From Roseitalea porphyridii (GTDB lineage: Bacteria > Pseudomonadota > Alphaproteobacteria > Rhizobiales > Rhizobiaceae): 64,000 nucleotides of DNA. The stretch is taken from positions 496,001 to 560,000 of the forward strand of contig NZ_CP036532.1 in the NCBI RefSeq assembly GCF_004331955.1, given 5' to 3'. Under the pieces are notes generated by a model. That model was not told the DNA's origin. It saw only the letters and a program-made list of their open reading frames with translations, and searched no databases. Below, piece by piece: positions 1 through 8,797 of this stretch. Each line of letters starts with the position of its first letter. The stretch's first letter is position 1. A program made the translations under genes and the position numbers.

Positions 1-165
1 TTCCGGACGCGCCGCGCCACATCCGATGATGATGGCCGGGCATTGCCGCGCCGCCGTCGGCTGCGGCATTTTGTCATCCCGGCGTGATCACGCGTGCCTC
101 TTGCCGGTGGGAGAAGGTGGCACACTATTTGTTCGCGGGTGGATCGAAAAGGCACTGCGGTGGGC

Positions 166-1218
166 ATGAGCAACTTCGGCGATCTGGAAATCTTCGCCCG
201 CGTGGTGGCGGCAGGCAGCATGTCGGCCGCCGGCCGCGAACTTGGCCTGTCGCCGGCCGTGGTCTCCAAACGCCTGCGCCGGCTCGAAGACCGGCTCGGC
301 ACCCGCCTTCTTCAACGCACAACCCGGCAGATCGCGCTCACCGAAGCCGGACAGGGCTTCTACGAACGCGTGGTTGCGATCCTCGCCGGTGTCGAGGAGG
401 CGGAGGCCTTCGTCTCGCGCCGGTCCGCGATGGCGCGCGGCACGCTGAAGGTGAGCGCGCCGACCTCGTTCGGGCGGATGCACATCGCGCCGCATCTGAT
501 CCCGTTCATGAAGGCCAATCCCGACCTTTCGGTGAACATGCTGCTGTCGGACGATCTGGTCGACATCGTCGGCGATGGCTTCGACGTGGCGATCCGGATC
601 GCCGAACTGGCCGATTCGAGCCTTGTCGCCCGCAAGCTTGCGCCCGTGCGCCGGGTGCTGTGCGCAACGCCGGACTATCTGGAGGAGAACGGCACGCCCG
701 AGACGCTGGCCGAGCTCGCCGAGCACAATTGCCTGACGCACCAGACCTCCGACACCTGGCGCCTCGAGGGCCCCGACGGCCCGGTCACCGTGCGCCCGCA
801 CGGCAACCTGTCGACCAACTCTTCCGAAGTGATCCGCGAGGCGGTCCTCGCCGGGCTCGGCATCGCCCTTCGTTCGACCTGGGACATCGGCAAGGAACTG
901 TCGGCGGGCAAGCTCGTCCAGGTGCTGCCGGACCATCACGGCTCGACCAACACCGCGATCTACGCGATCTATCCGTCGCGCCAGTTCCTGCCGGTCAAGG
1001 TGCGCTTGTTCATCGACTATTTCGCCGAGCTGTTCGGCTCCGAACCCTATTGGGAGCGCGGCGTGCCGGCGACGGTGCCGGACATCAGGCCTCAGCCGGA
1101 CGGCGCGGACGGCACCGAAGCGGGCGGCTCGGGCGGTCGCACCGCGACCGGTCCCGTGCGCGGCGGCTACCGCGCCAACGGCCAAGGCCGCGACGAGACG
1201 GCCCCCGCCGGCGAATAG
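166..1218 (+). CDS. LysR-family transcriptional regulator
   Basis: A 350-residue DNA-binding regulator. Residues about 1-60 form the winged helix-turn-helix (start MSNFGDLEIFARV, with AAGRELGLSPAVVSKRL as recognition region), and about 85-300 form the periplasmic-binding-like effector domain typical of LysR proteins. The Gly/Arg/Thr-rich tail after residue 310 is longer than usual and probably disordered. The start is taken at the ATG just after a GTG; an ATG 72 bases further upstream would add a non-conserved extension. The gene converges on the oxidoreductase pair to its right, and nothing upstream in the window identifies its target. Family assignment is firm; the effector and regulon are unknown. 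Confidence 0.9.
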   Translation: MSNFGDLEIFARVVAAGSMSAAGRELGLSPAVVSKRLRRLEDRLGTRLLQRTTRQIALTEAGQGFYERVVAILAGVEEAEAFVSRRSAMARGTLKVSAPTSFGRMHIAPHLIPFMKANPDLSVNMLLSDDLVDIVGDGFDVAIRIAELADSSLVARKLAPVRRVLCATPDYLEENGTPETLAELAEHNCLTHQTSDTWRLEGPDGPVTVRPHGNLSTNSSEVIREAVLAGLGIALRSTWDIGKELSAGKLVQVLPDHHGSTNTAIYAIYPSRQFLPVKVRLFIDYFAELFGSEPYWERGVPATVPDIRPQPDGADGTEAGGSGGRTATGPVRGGYRANGQGRDETAPAGE

Positions 1219-1237
1219 CGGCGAGTGGAAAGCCCGT

Positions 1238-1627
1238 TCAGGCGAGCATGGCGCACAGCAAGGCTTCGGTGCGGCTGACGACGATGCCGTCGACGATCAT
1301 GTGATCGCCATCGGCGAAGTCGCGACTGCACTGTTCGGCGACCAGCCGCCTGCGCGTCGTCTCGCAATCCGTGCGGTGCGCCTGGGCCAACAGTGCCTTG
1401 CTGCCGAGCTCATCGGCAATGCGCCGCGCGCAGCGATATTCGGGGGCCTCGCGGACCACGGCGCGACCGAATATGCGAAGGGTCTGTTGGTCCGCGCCGG
1501 CGAAGAAGGCCGGTGTGTTGCGCGGCACCGCGCGGCACGCCAGAAGGCCGCCGCCATAGGCCGCGACCGGTACGGCCATCAGCGCGCCGGACAGGAGCAG
1601 AAGCGATCGTCGTGTCATCTTCGGCAT
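1238..1627 (-). CDS. Small Tat-signal protein, probable partner of the GMC oxidoreductase
   Basis: A 129-residue protein that opens with a twin-arginine export signal (MTRRSLLLLSGALMAV followed by an Ala/Gly-rich stretch), so it is probably exported folded, perhaps as a passenger or chaperone. The mature part ends with DGDHMIVDGIVVSRTEALL; I recall a similar ending (DGW..S.TEARL) in small proteins next to GMC oxidoreductases. It starts 6 bases after the stop of the GMC gene, so the two are almost certainly co-transcribed. A TTG overlapping the GMC stop would add three residues. Role inferred: small subunit or maturation factor of the neighbouring flavoenzyme. No catalytic motif is visible. 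Confidence 0.7.
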   Translation of the reverse strand: MPKMTRRSLLLLSGALMAVPVAAYGGGLLACRAVPRNTPAFFAGADQQTLRIFGRAVVREAPEYRCARRIADELGSKALLAQAHRTDCETTRRRLVAEQCSRDFADGDHMIVDGIVVSRTEALLCAMLA

Positions 1628-1632
1628 TGTCC

Positions 1633-3225
1633 TCAAAGGGCCAGCGTTTCGGCGAGATGGTCGGCCATGCGGATCGCCAGCGCCACGATGGTCAGTGTGG
1701 GGTTGGCTGCGCCGCCGGTAGGAAATACGGAACTGCCGGCGATGTACAGATTGGGTACGGTGTGCATCCGGCCGTCGCCGTCGACCACGCCGCGACGGGG
1801 ATCGGTGTGCATGCGCGTCGTCCCCATATGATGATAGGCCGTGTAAATGCCGCTCAGATCGCCGTCTTCAGGCAAGCCGATCCGCAACCGGCCGAGGCCG
1901 GCTTCGCCGAATGCGCGGCCGATGATCTCGTGGGTGCGTCGCAGGCTTTCCAGATCGGCGGGCAGAATGCGCCAGTCGAGCGTCGTGCGGCGCAGACCGA
2001 GCGCGTCGCGATCGGCGTTCAGGAGCACGCGGCTGTCCGGATTGGGCGCCTGCTCGGCATCTTGCCAAAGCAGGACATCATCGATCTCGCCCCCTTCGCT
2101 GATCCGGCGTCGAATATGCCGCGACAGGCCGGTGATGACCGAACCCGGTGACTCGGCGACATTGCAGACCCGCTCCGCAAACCGGTCGGGCACTTCCCCG
2201 CGCGCGAACGTCTTGGCGAGCGCGGAAAAGGACAACCAGGCATGATCGCGGAAATCGTCGTTCTGCGCCTGGTCCTTCCATACGATCGTGAAGAAGGCCG
2301 TGTTGTTGAGCAGGTTCTGCCGGCGCATGAGCGCAGCCTGGACCTTCAGTCCGATCAGAAGCGAACTCGTATCGGTGACCTGGCGGTAATAGCCTAGATC
2401 GCGCCGACTGTCCGACAGCGCGATCTGGCTCGCCTCGATGTGCAGATGGTCCATGAAATGGCGCCCGACCAGATCGTTCTCGTTGCCGAGTCCGGCCGGC
2501 CGCTGGCTGTCGGCGTTCAGCAGCAGGCGCGCATTCTCGATGCCGCCGCAGGCCAGAACGAACTTTTTCGCCTTCACTGTGGCGGTTGTGCCCGACAGCG
2601 CGCCGACGGTGACATGATCGACCATGTCGCCGCTCTCGCCCAGAACGATGTCGGTCACGTTGGCATTGATCAGGCAGCGTATGGTCCGCGCCTTCTCGAT
2701 GTCGCCCAAATAGGCGTCCGCAAAGCGTGTGGGCGGGCTCTGCTGATAGAAACCGTGATCGAGCAACGCGCCGGGCAGCGGCAACGGGTCTCCGGCAAGC
2801 AGGCCTTCCCACTGCTCGGTTGAATAGCGGTACTCGCCCAGTTCCAGATAGTCGTGGGCGCGGGCATAGAAGGCGTCGAGAGCCGAGCGCGCAAACGGCC
2901 ATTCGATGTTGCCGTTGCACGCGCGCGCTTCAAAGTCGATTTCGTCGAGTGGCGCGCACATACCGGTCCAGTGCTGCGTGGTGCCGCCGAACTGACGCAG
3001 GCGCGAATAGACAAGATCGGTGTTGTCATGGCCGGCCAGCGTGCCCTCATAGAGCGCCTGGGTCGCGTTGTCGTAGCCGACGGCGCCGCCTTCGAGCAGC
3101 ACGACCCCGACGCCCTTGGCGGCCAGTTCGAGCGCCAGCGGAATGCCGGCCGCTCCGGCGCCGACGATACAGACTTCAGCCTCGAACTTCTCTGCCGTTG
3201 CGATCGACTGGAGATCGACAATCAT
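1633..3225 (-). CDS. GMC-family FAD-dependent oxidoreductase
   Basis: A 530-residue flavoprotein of the glucose-methanol-choline group, oxidising an alcohol or sugar and passing electrons to an unknown acceptor. Residues about 14-45 carry the dinucleotide-binding fold (CIVGAGAAGIPLALELAAKG, then LLEGG). The C-terminal GMC domain contains YHHMGTTRMHTDPRRGVVD, with the active-site His region, and ends in the FAD-closing segment NLYIAGSSVFPTGGAANPT. It has no obvious signal peptide, so export would need the Tat-signal protein encoded just downstream. An upstream in-frame extension of the reading frame overlaps the next gene and is not used. Substrate unknown: the family covers choline, glucose, fructose and gluconate oxidation. 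Confidence 0.88.
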   Translation of the reverse strand: MIVDLQSIATAEKFEAEVCIVGAGAAGIPLALELAAKGVGVVLLEGGAVGYDNATQALYEGTLAGHDNTDLVYSRLRQFGGTTQHWTGMCAPLDEIDFEARACNGNIEWPFARSALDAFYARAHDYLELGEYRYSTEQWEGLLAGDPLPLPGALLDHGFYQQSPPTRFADAYLGDIEKARTIRCLINANVTDIVLGESGDMVDHVTVGALSGTTATVKAKKFVLACGGIENARLLLNADSQRPAGLGNENDLVGRHFMDHLHIEASQIALSDSRRDLGYYRQVTDTSSLLIGLKVQAALMRRQNLLNNTAFFTIVWKDQAQNDDFRDHAWLSFSALAKTFARGEVPDRFAERVCNVAESPGSVITGLSRHIRRRISEGGEIDDVLLWQDAEQAPNPDSRVLLNADRDALGLRRTTLDWRILPADLESLRRTHEIIGRAFGEAGLGRLRIGLPEDGDLSGIYTAYHHMGTTRMHTDPRRGVVDGDGRMHTVPNLYIAGSSVFPTGGAANPTLTIVALAIRMADHLAETLAL

Positions 3226-3359
3226 GGGGCGCCCCCGACGTTCAGGGGGCCGCATGGAGTGAACCGGCGCAGCGACGCCCCGCATGCATGATCGGACCCC
3301 CGAAGTCGGACCTCGACGGTCCGGTCGTGGTTCGGGCGGCGGCGAATAGCGGCCACCGG

Positions 3360-4736
3360 TCAGTTCTCGAGCCGGTCGCGCTCCGCATTGCGGTGCCGGA
3401 TGCGCCGCACGATCATCCAGATCGTGAAGATCGTCACCGGCACGAACAGCGCGATCATCACGTCCGTGCTCAGCCCCGGCAGCTGGCCGCCGACGCCCTT
3501 GATCGCATAGGCGAACAGCCCGACGATGTAATAGGAGACGGCGGCCACCGACAGGCCTTCGACCGTCTGCTGCAGGCGAAGCTGCAGCTTTGCGCGCCGG
3601 TCCATCGATTCCAGAAGATCGCGGTTCTGCTTTTCCACCTCGACGTCGATGCGCGTGCGCAACAAATTGGCCGCGCGCGCCAGCTTGCGCGACAGATTGG
3701 CCTGGCGTTCCTCGACCGCCCGGCACGTGCGCATCGCGGGCGCCAGCCGCCGTTCCAGAAACGAGCGCCACATGTCGAAGCCGGGCAGGGGCTCTTCCTC
3801 CAGCGCCTTGAGCCGGTCGCTGACGATCTCGTCATAGGCCCGGCTCGCACCGAACCGGTAAAGGCTCGAGGCGGCGTCCGCTTCCAGTTCGCCGGCCAGC
3901 ACCGTGATGTCGTCGAGCAGATGCTCGGCACCGCCCGGCTCGATCTTGCGCATCCGGTGCGTCAGTTCGGCCAGCCGGTCCTCCGCGCTGCGCATGCGCG
4001 GCGACAGGCTCTGAGCGAGCGGCAGGCCGAGCATCGCCATCGTCCGGTAGATCTCGATGTCGAAGAGGCGCTGGGCCAGCGCGCCGGTCCGCTGCGGGGT
4101 CAGGCCCTTGTCGAGCACGAGGATGCGGGTCAGCCCGTTCATGTCCTGCCGGAAATCGGTGGCGACCAGCGCGCGGCCGCCTTCGGTGGCCGACATGCAC
4201 AGCGTCTGCCGGTCGAACGGCTCCAGCCATTTCTCGTAATCGTCGTCGTAGGGCCGCACGTCGATGCGGACCGCCGAGATCAGCGAGCCGGGCGCGGGAA
4301 ACGCGTCGCCGAACGGGTGGCCGCTGAGCGGCTCGTCCGGCGAACCCGGCAGCGGGCCCTCCCACAGATAGGTCGAGGCCTCGGTATGCCGTTCCCACCA
4401 CAGGCTGCCCGGCCCGGTGCGGATGCGGTGGTGCCGCGCCGCTTCGGTGGGAGGCGCGACGCCGTGCTGGCGCGACAGTTCGGCGAGAACCGCCTGGTCG
4501 ACCGATGCCCCGCCATCGGTGATGAAGCACAGCTTCAGGAGGGCGCGCGGCGACTTGACCGATGGCGCCGGCCGCGCATGGACCTCGCCGGTCGCAGCGG
4601 CACGCTGCTCATGCACCGGAAAGCCGAACGGTCCCGACCGTGCCACGGTCTCGGGGCGATCGGACAGTTTCTCATTTCGGGTCCTCGGCCGGTCCTGTTC
4701 AGCGCCGCCGGCCCGTTCCTGATCGAGTGTGGTCAC
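3360..4736 (-). CDS. DUF3422 family membrane protein
   Basis: A 458-residue protein of unknown function. The long soluble part contains WERHTEASTYLWEG near residue 100, which I recognise from the DUF3422 family, then helical stretches (about 250-400) with coiled-coil character. Two membrane helices close the protein (AAVSYYIVGLFAYAIKG and MIALFVPVTIFTIWMIV), followed by a charged tail RRIRHRNAERDRLEN. This layout suggests an inner-membrane anchor at the C terminus. The GTG start is chosen because AGAGGAG lies a few bases before it. It is divergent from the FadR-type regulator. No biochemical role is known for the family, and context gives none. Confidence 0.82.
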   Translation of the reverse strand: MTTLDQERAGGAEQDRPRTRNEKLSDRPETVARSGPFGFPVHEQRAAATGEVHARPAPSVKSPRALLKLCFITDGGASVDQAVLAELSRQHGVAPPTEAARHHRIRTGPGSLWWERHTEASTYLWEGPLPGSPDEPLSGHPFGDAFPAPGSLISAVRIDVRPYDDDYEKWLEPFDRQTLCMSATEGGRALVATDFRQDMNGLTRILVLDKGLTPQRTGALAQRLFDIEIYRTMAMLGLPLAQSLSPRMRSAEDRLAELTHRMRKIEPGGAEHLLDDITVLAGELEADAASSLYRFGASRAYDEIVSDRLKALEEEPLPGFDMWRSFLERRLAPAMRTCRAVEERQANLSRKLARAANLLRTRIDVEVEKQNRDLLESMDRRAKLQLRLQQTVEGLSVAAVSYYIVGLFAYAIKGVGGQLPGLSTDVMIALFVPVTIFTIWMIVRRIRHRNAERDRLEN

Positions 4737-4894
4737 ATGGTTCTCCTCTTGAGCGCACCGTACCGTGTATCGCCAATCCGGCTTGCGTGCCCGGGTGGCG
4801 GGGCCGATGAAGGCACGGAGCGCGCGCCGCAATGAAACACATTGGACGGGCCGCGCCAAATTCAATGTGCCCGGCGCGCGGCCGGTCCGCATCA

Positions 4895-4917
4895 ACTGGA
4901 CAATCAAATTGACCAGT
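4895..4917. promoter_or_regulatory. Imperfect inverted repeat, candidate operator of the FadR-type regulator
   Basis: Arms ACTGG and CCAGT flank an A/T-rich centre (TCAAATTGA) about 45 bases before the regulator's start codon, in the divergent promoter with the DUF3422 gene. GntR/FadR proteins bind short palindromes with T..GGT/ACC..A character; the match here is loose. Autoregulation is inferred, not shown. Confidence 0.35.
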
Positions 4918-4962
4918 CAGCGCCGGGGCGGGTACACTCGCGTTGGAGGAGCATCGGCCATC

Positions 4963-5739
4963 ATGAGCGCAGACCTGTTTCACAGGGTCAATCATGCGCG
5001 CACCGCCGACGAGGTTTGCGCGCAGATCGAGGCACTCGTGCTCGAAGGCGTTCTGCGGGTCGGCGACAAGCTGCCCGGCGAACGCGATCTGGCGCATCAG
5101 TTCAACATCTCCCGTCCGATTGTCCGCGAGGCGCTGAAGAACCTGGAGGAGCGCGGCCTGCTCTGCACGCGTCACGGCGGCGGCACCTTCATCGCCGACG
5201 TGATCGGCGACGTGTTCTCCAAGACCATGCTCGAACTGATCGCCGACCACCCCAAGGCGACCGACGATTATCTGGAATATCGCCGCGAGGTCGAAGCGAT
5301 CGCCGCCGAAATGGCCGCGCGCCGGGCGACGGACGACGACAAGGCGCTCCTGACCTCGATCATGACCCGCATGGAGGCCGCGCACGGCAAGGAGGATATC
5401 GCCGACGAGGCGGCGCTCGATGTGGAGTTCCATCAGGCCGTCAGCGAAGCGGCCCACAACGTGATCCTCATGCACACGCTGCGATCGTGCTACCGGCTGC
5501 TGACCAACGGCTCGTTCTTCTCGCGCTCGCTGGTCTATGGCTATCCGGGTGCCCGCGACCAGTTGCTCGGCCAGCACCGCGCGGTCTTCGAGGCGATCAT
5601 GGCCGGCGACGGGCCCGCCGCGCGGCGCGCCGCGCAGGCGCACATCGAATTCGTCGAGCAGTGCAAGCGCGACGCCGAACGGGCCAAGGCCTGGCAGACC
5701 GTCTCGCGGCTGCGGCGCGCCCACAGGAGCGCCGTCTGA
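4963..5739 (+). CDS. GntR/FadR-type transcriptional regulator (FCD domain)
   Basis: A 258-residue regulator. Residues about 10-80 form the GntR winged helix (KLPGERDLAHQFNISRPIVREALKNL split across the recognition helix), and the rest is an all-helical FCD domain with the metal/effector-binding His and Asp pattern (EFHQAVSEAAHN, QHRAVFEAI, HIEFVEQC). The start is the ATG after GGAGGA; an in-frame upstream extension reads through the promoter. It is tail-to-tail with an FMN L-lactate dehydrogenase, and FCD regulators next to lldD (LldR type) commonly respond to lactate, so control of that gene is a reasonable inference. Effector not demonstrable from sequence. Confidence 0.9.
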   Translation: MSADLFHRVNHARTADEVCAQIEALVLEGVLRVGDKLPGERDLAHQFNISRPIVREALKNLEERGLLCTRHGGGTFIADVIGDVFSKTMLELIADHPKATDDYLEYRREVEAIAAEMAARRATDDDKALLTSIMTRMEAAHGKEDIADEAALDVEFHQAVSEAAHNVILMHTLRSCYRLLTNGSFFSRSLVYGYPGARDQLLGQHRAVFEAIMAGDGPAARRAAQAHIEFVEQCKRDAERAKAWQTVSRLRRAHRSAV

Positions 5740-5748
5740 CGGAAAGCC

Positions 5749-6915
5749 CTAGACGTTGTGCGGCCAGGGGCGCGGCGTTTCCAGCAGATTGTGCCGGCCG
5801 ACCTTCCTGATGTCGGTCTCGCCGGCCAGCCCCATCGTGATGTCGAGCTCCTTGTGGATGATCTCGAGCGCCTTGGCGACGCCTGCCTCGCCCATCGCGC
5901 CCAGACCGTAGATGTAGGCGCGCCCGACGAAGGTCGACTTGGCGCCGAGCGCGATCGCCTTGAACACGTCCTGGCCCGAGCGGATGCCGCTGTCGAAATG
6001 GATCTCGATCGCATCCCCCACCGCATCGACGATCGGCGCCAGCATGTCGATCGAGGCGGCCGCCCCGTCAAGCTGCCGCCCGCCATGGTTGGAGACCACC
6101 ATCGCGTCGGCGCCGATCTTCGCGGCGATCTCGGCGTCCTCGACATCGTTGATGCCCTTGAGGATCAGCTTGCCGTCCCACTTCGACTTGATCCATTCGA
6201 TCGAATCCCAGTCGAGCGTCGGGTCGAACTGGCTGTGCGTCCATTCCGAAAGGGAGGTCATGTTGGTCACGCCGGGCGCATGGCCGACGATGTTGCCGAA
6301 GGTGCGGTTCTTCGTGCCCAGCATGCCGAGGCACCATTGCGGCCTCAGCGCCAGATCGGCCATGGCTTTCAGGGTCGGCTTGGGCGGCGCCGAAAGGCCG
6401 TTCTTGATGTCCTTGTGGCGCTGGCCCAAAACCTGAAGATCGAGCGTCAGCACCAGCGCCTCGCAACCGGCGGCCTTGGCCCGGGCGATCAGATCCTCGA
6501 CAAAGCCGCGGTCGCGCATCACGTAGAGCTGGAACCAGAACGGCTTGGTGGTCGCCTCGGCCACCGCCTCGATCGAGCAGATGCTCATCGTCGACAGGGT
6601 GAACGGCACACCGAACTTCTCGGCGGCGCGGGCGGCGGCGATCTCGCCGTCCGGATGCTGCATGCCGGTCAGGCCGACCGGAGCGAGCGCCACGGGCATC
6701 GCCACGTCGCGGCCGATCATCTGCGTCTTTACCGAGCGTTCGTCGATGTTGCGCGCCACGCGCTGTCTGATCTTGATGCGGCCGAACGCGTCCGAATTGT
6801 CGAGATATGTGGACTGGGTCCAAGCCCCCGAATCCGCGTAGTCATAGAACATCTTCGGCACGCGGAACTTCGCGCGCCGCTGCAGGTCGCGTATTTCGGT
6901 CACCGGTCCGAACAT
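5749..6915 (-). CDS. lldD: FMN-dependent alpha-hydroxy-acid (L-lactate) dehydrogenase
   Basis: A 388-residue TIM-barrel flavoenzyme that oxidises L-lactate or a related 2-hydroxy acid to the keto acid, normally feeding the respiratory chain. The catalytic His is in SNHGGRQLDG (about residue 277), with the FMN/substrate Arg in the same motif. Other family marks are YDYADSGAWTQ near the N terminus, PFWFQLYV, and the C-terminal DSGIRSGQDVFKAIALGA plus GRAYIYGLGA. The ATG chosen follows GAGGAG; an ATG 15 bases upstream would place that Shine-Dalgarno inside the gene. It converges on the FadR-type regulator. Lactate is the likeliest substrate, but glycolate or mandelate cannot be excluded. Confidence 0.9.
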   Translation of the reverse strand: MFGPVTEIRDLQRRAKFRVPKMFYDYADSGAWTQSTYLDNSDAFGRIKIRQRVARNIDERSVKTQMIGRDVAMPVALAPVGLTGMQHPDGEIAAARAAEKFGVPFTLSTMSICSIEAVAEATTKPFWFQLYVMRDRGFVEDLIARAKAAGCEALVLTLDLQVLGQRHKDIKNGLSAPPKPTLKAMADLALRPQWCLGMLGTKNRTFGNIVGHAPGVTNMTSLSEWTHSQFDPTLDWDSIEWIKSKWDGKLILKGINDVEDAEIAAKIGADAMVVSNHGGRQLDGAAASIDMLAPIVDAVGDAIEIHFDSGIRSGQDVFKAIALGAKSTFVGRAYIYGLGAMGEAGVAKALEIIHKELDITMGLAGETDIRKVGRHNLLETPRPWPHNV

Positions 6916-7000
6916 GTCGCCACTCCTCATTCGATGCGGGCCTGTTAGCCCGTCCGGAGCGCGGTGAAAAGACGGTGGATGGTCGCCCGGGCTCGCGTGC

Positions 7001-7144
7001 TCAGCGGTCCTGGGCTGCCGCCGAAACGCCGTAGCCGTCGGTGGCGACGTTGCCGGCCAGCGACGTGCCCGAATAGATGCCGAGGCCCCAAAGGGTGATC
7101 CCCAGCAGCGTTGCAAGTGACAGAAGCGTGGCGCGCACGGTCAT
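7001..7144 (-). CDS. Small membrane peptide, 47 residues
   Basis: A short gene with GGGGAG six bases before its ATG. The product starts MTVRATLLSLATLLGITLWG, one hydrophobic helix that could be a membrane anchor or uncleaved signal, and ends with a polar tail (TDGYGVSAAAQDR). It lies 85 bases upstream of lldD on the same strand. No family recognised. Support comes from the ribosome site, the hydrophobic pattern and the codon use. Confidence 0.5.
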   Translation of the reverse strand: MTVRATLLSLATLLGITLWGLGIYSGTSLAGNVATDGYGVSAAAQDR

Positions 7145-7319
7145 GACGGCTCCCCATCGTTCGATTCTGGAACCGAAAGGCCGAAGCCGGCCCGGCGGTT
7201 CCCTCCCAATCGTCATGTGCACGGACAGGATGGACCAGAAACCTTTTCGGCAAAGTGACCAAATGCACACGATGCCCGCCGCGCGCGTCGGAGCTAGCCT
7301 GTCGCCGGCCCTTTTGCCA

Positions 7320-7334
7320 GCCCAAAATTTGGGC
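7320..7334. promoter_or_regulatory. Palindrome GCCCAAA-A-TTTGGGC upstream of rsmE
   Basis: A perfect 7-base inverted repeat about 80 bases before the rsmE start. A near copy, with a similar upstream context (CTAGC..GTCGCCGGC), precedes the ATP-grasp gene at 45464-45480. Two copies of one operator-like element suggest a common regulator, which is not identified. Confidence 0.4.
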
Positions 7335-7416
7335 GGTGCAGCATTTTTCGCGCCGCGCCGGACCCGCATCGAAGACCGCGCTTGACCGGCGCGCGGCGGC
7401 GGTCCATCGCGGGGCC

Positions 7417-8151
7417 ATGCGCGCCAATTACAAGCTGCAGCGTCTGTTCGTCGATGCGCCCCTTGACGGTGGCGCGCGCATCGATGCCGACGCCAAACAG
7501 GCCAACTATCTGCGCAACGTGCTGCGCATGAAGGACGGCGCGGAACTGCTCGTCTTCAACGGTCGTGACGGGGAATGGCGCGCACGCCTGAGCGTGTCCG
7601 GCAGGCGGGATGCCGCCCTCGTTCTCGAAACGCGCGAACGGCCGCAGCCTGCGGCGCCGGATCTCGTCTACGCCTTCGCACCGCTCAAGGCGGGCCGGCT
7701 CGATTACCTGGTGCAGAAGGCCGTCGAGATGGGCGCGGGCGTTCTGCAGCCGGTCTTCACCCGGCACACGCAGGTCGCGCGGATCAATTTGGACAAGGTG
7801 CGCGCCAACGCGCTCGAGGCGGCCGAACAGTGCGGCGTTCTTTCGATCCCGGACTGCAACGAGCCGGTCGCGCTCGATGCGCTGCTTGAGGCGTGGAAGC
7901 CGGATCGGGCGCTGGTCTTCTGCGACGAGGACCATCGCACCGACAATCCGCTCGACCGCCTTGCGCCGCTTGCGGGCAGGCCGCTCGGGCTGCTGGTCGG
8001 CCCGGAGGGCGGGTTCTCCGATGAGGAGCGAGCCACGCTGCGTGCGTTGCCGTTCGTGACCGCGATCCCGCTCGGACCGCGCATCCTGCGCGCCGATACG
8101 GCCGCCGTCGCCGCCCTCGCCGTGATCCAGGCCGTGGCGGGCGACTGGTGA
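7417..8151 (+). CDS. rsmE: 16S rRNA (uracil-1498-N3)-methyltransferase
   Basis: A 244-residue SPOUT-class enzyme that methylates U1498 of 16S rRNA in the 30S subunit using S-adenosylmethionine. The N-terminal PUA-like part includes HYLRNVLR-type sequence (here [20 protein letters not shown]), and the knotted cofactor site near the C terminus reads [13 protein letters not shown] and [16 protein letters not shown], both diagnostic. The start is the ATG giving [13 protein letters not shown]; upstream in-frame sequence is not conserved in style. In many Hyphomicrobiales rsmE lies directly before gshA; here a small gene on the other strand sits between them. Confidence 0.95.
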   Translation: MRANYKLQRLFVDAPLDGGARIDADAKQANYLRNVLRMKDGAELLVFNGRDGEWRARLSVSGRRDAALVLETRERPQPAAPDLVYAFAPLKAGRLDYLVQKAVEMGAGVLQPVFTRHTQVARINLDKVRANALEAAEQCGVLSIPDCNEPVALDALLEAWKPDRALVFCDEDHRTDNPLDRLAPLAGRPLGLLVGPEGGFSDEERATLRALPFVTAIPLGPRILRADTAAVAALAVIQAVAGDW

Positions 8152-8154
8152 GGG

Positions 8155-8625
8155 CTACTGCTTGAGCACGTTGCGCTTGAAGTCGGCGAGCACGATCTGC
8201 CACCAGTCGATCGTGTCTTCCAGATTGCGCGTGGTCACGCTGTCGTAGAGATTGACGTCCATCTCCAGCACCGGGTCGTCGACATCGTCCAGATAGGCCT
8301 TGCCGAACCGCTTGTCGCGGTTCCAGGCGTTCAGGTCCGAAAGCGCATACTCTCCATCGGTCTCCCAGGCCGCACGGAACTGGATCGCACGGCACCCCGT
8401 GCCGCCATCGTCGCAGCCATAGAACAGCACCAGATACCGCGTCCCGTCGATCCGACCGACGATCATCGGGTCGCCGACGCTGTCGCTTTCGAGGATTGCG
8501 CTGCCGAACCCGCGCAGCAGGCCGATGATCCGCTCCGGATCGGTCGCGTCGACCAGCGTCTGCGCCAATGCCGGGGCAGGCAGGAGAAACAGGGCCACGC
8601 ACGCGGCTCGGATCGTCGGTCCCAT
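8155..8625 (-). CDS. Secreted YbjN-like domain protein
   Basis: A 156-residue protein with a cleavable signal peptide (CVALFLLPAPALAQ, cut after ALA). The mature part matches the YbjN type of small alpha/beta domain: LVDATDPERIIGLLRGFG at the start, then DPMIVGRIDGTRYLVLFYGCDD and the AWNRDKRFGKAYLDDVDDPVLEMDVNL segment typical of the family. Two Cys (GCDDGGTGC) could form a disulfide in the periplasm. YbjN proteins are linked to stress regulation in enterobacteria; for this exported version no function is known. It is wedged between rsmE and gshA on the opposite strand. Confidence 0.78.
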   Translation of the reverse strand: MGPTIRAACVALFLLPAPALAQTLVDATDPERIIGLLRGFGSAILESDSVGDPMIVGRIDGTRYLVLFYGCDDGGTGCRAIQFRAAWETDGEYALSDLNAWNRDKRFGKAYLDDVDDPVLEMDVNLYDSVTTRNLEDTIDWWQIVLADFKRNVLKQ

Positions 8626-8797
8626 GATATCCCCCGGCTCTTTTCGTACCGGCGCATATTACCGGGGCTGCATGATTGTTCAACTGCCGTGCGGCGCCTG
8701 GTTCAGTTCCGCTTGACGACCGGACAAGAAATTGCACTTGCCGCGCCCGGTCCGATCGGCCATGCACGCGACGAGACGATTGGCGATCACGGGACCC

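Noticed and set aside
1-165. A gene end or promoter at the left edge
   Set aside because: No frame with convincing codon use enters from the left; the stretch only contains short shadow frames and the LysR upstream region.
2727-4835. A plus-strand open frame of about 700 codons opposite the GMC and DUF3422 genes
   Set aside because: Antisense shadow: Arg-rich, no motif, no ribosome site.
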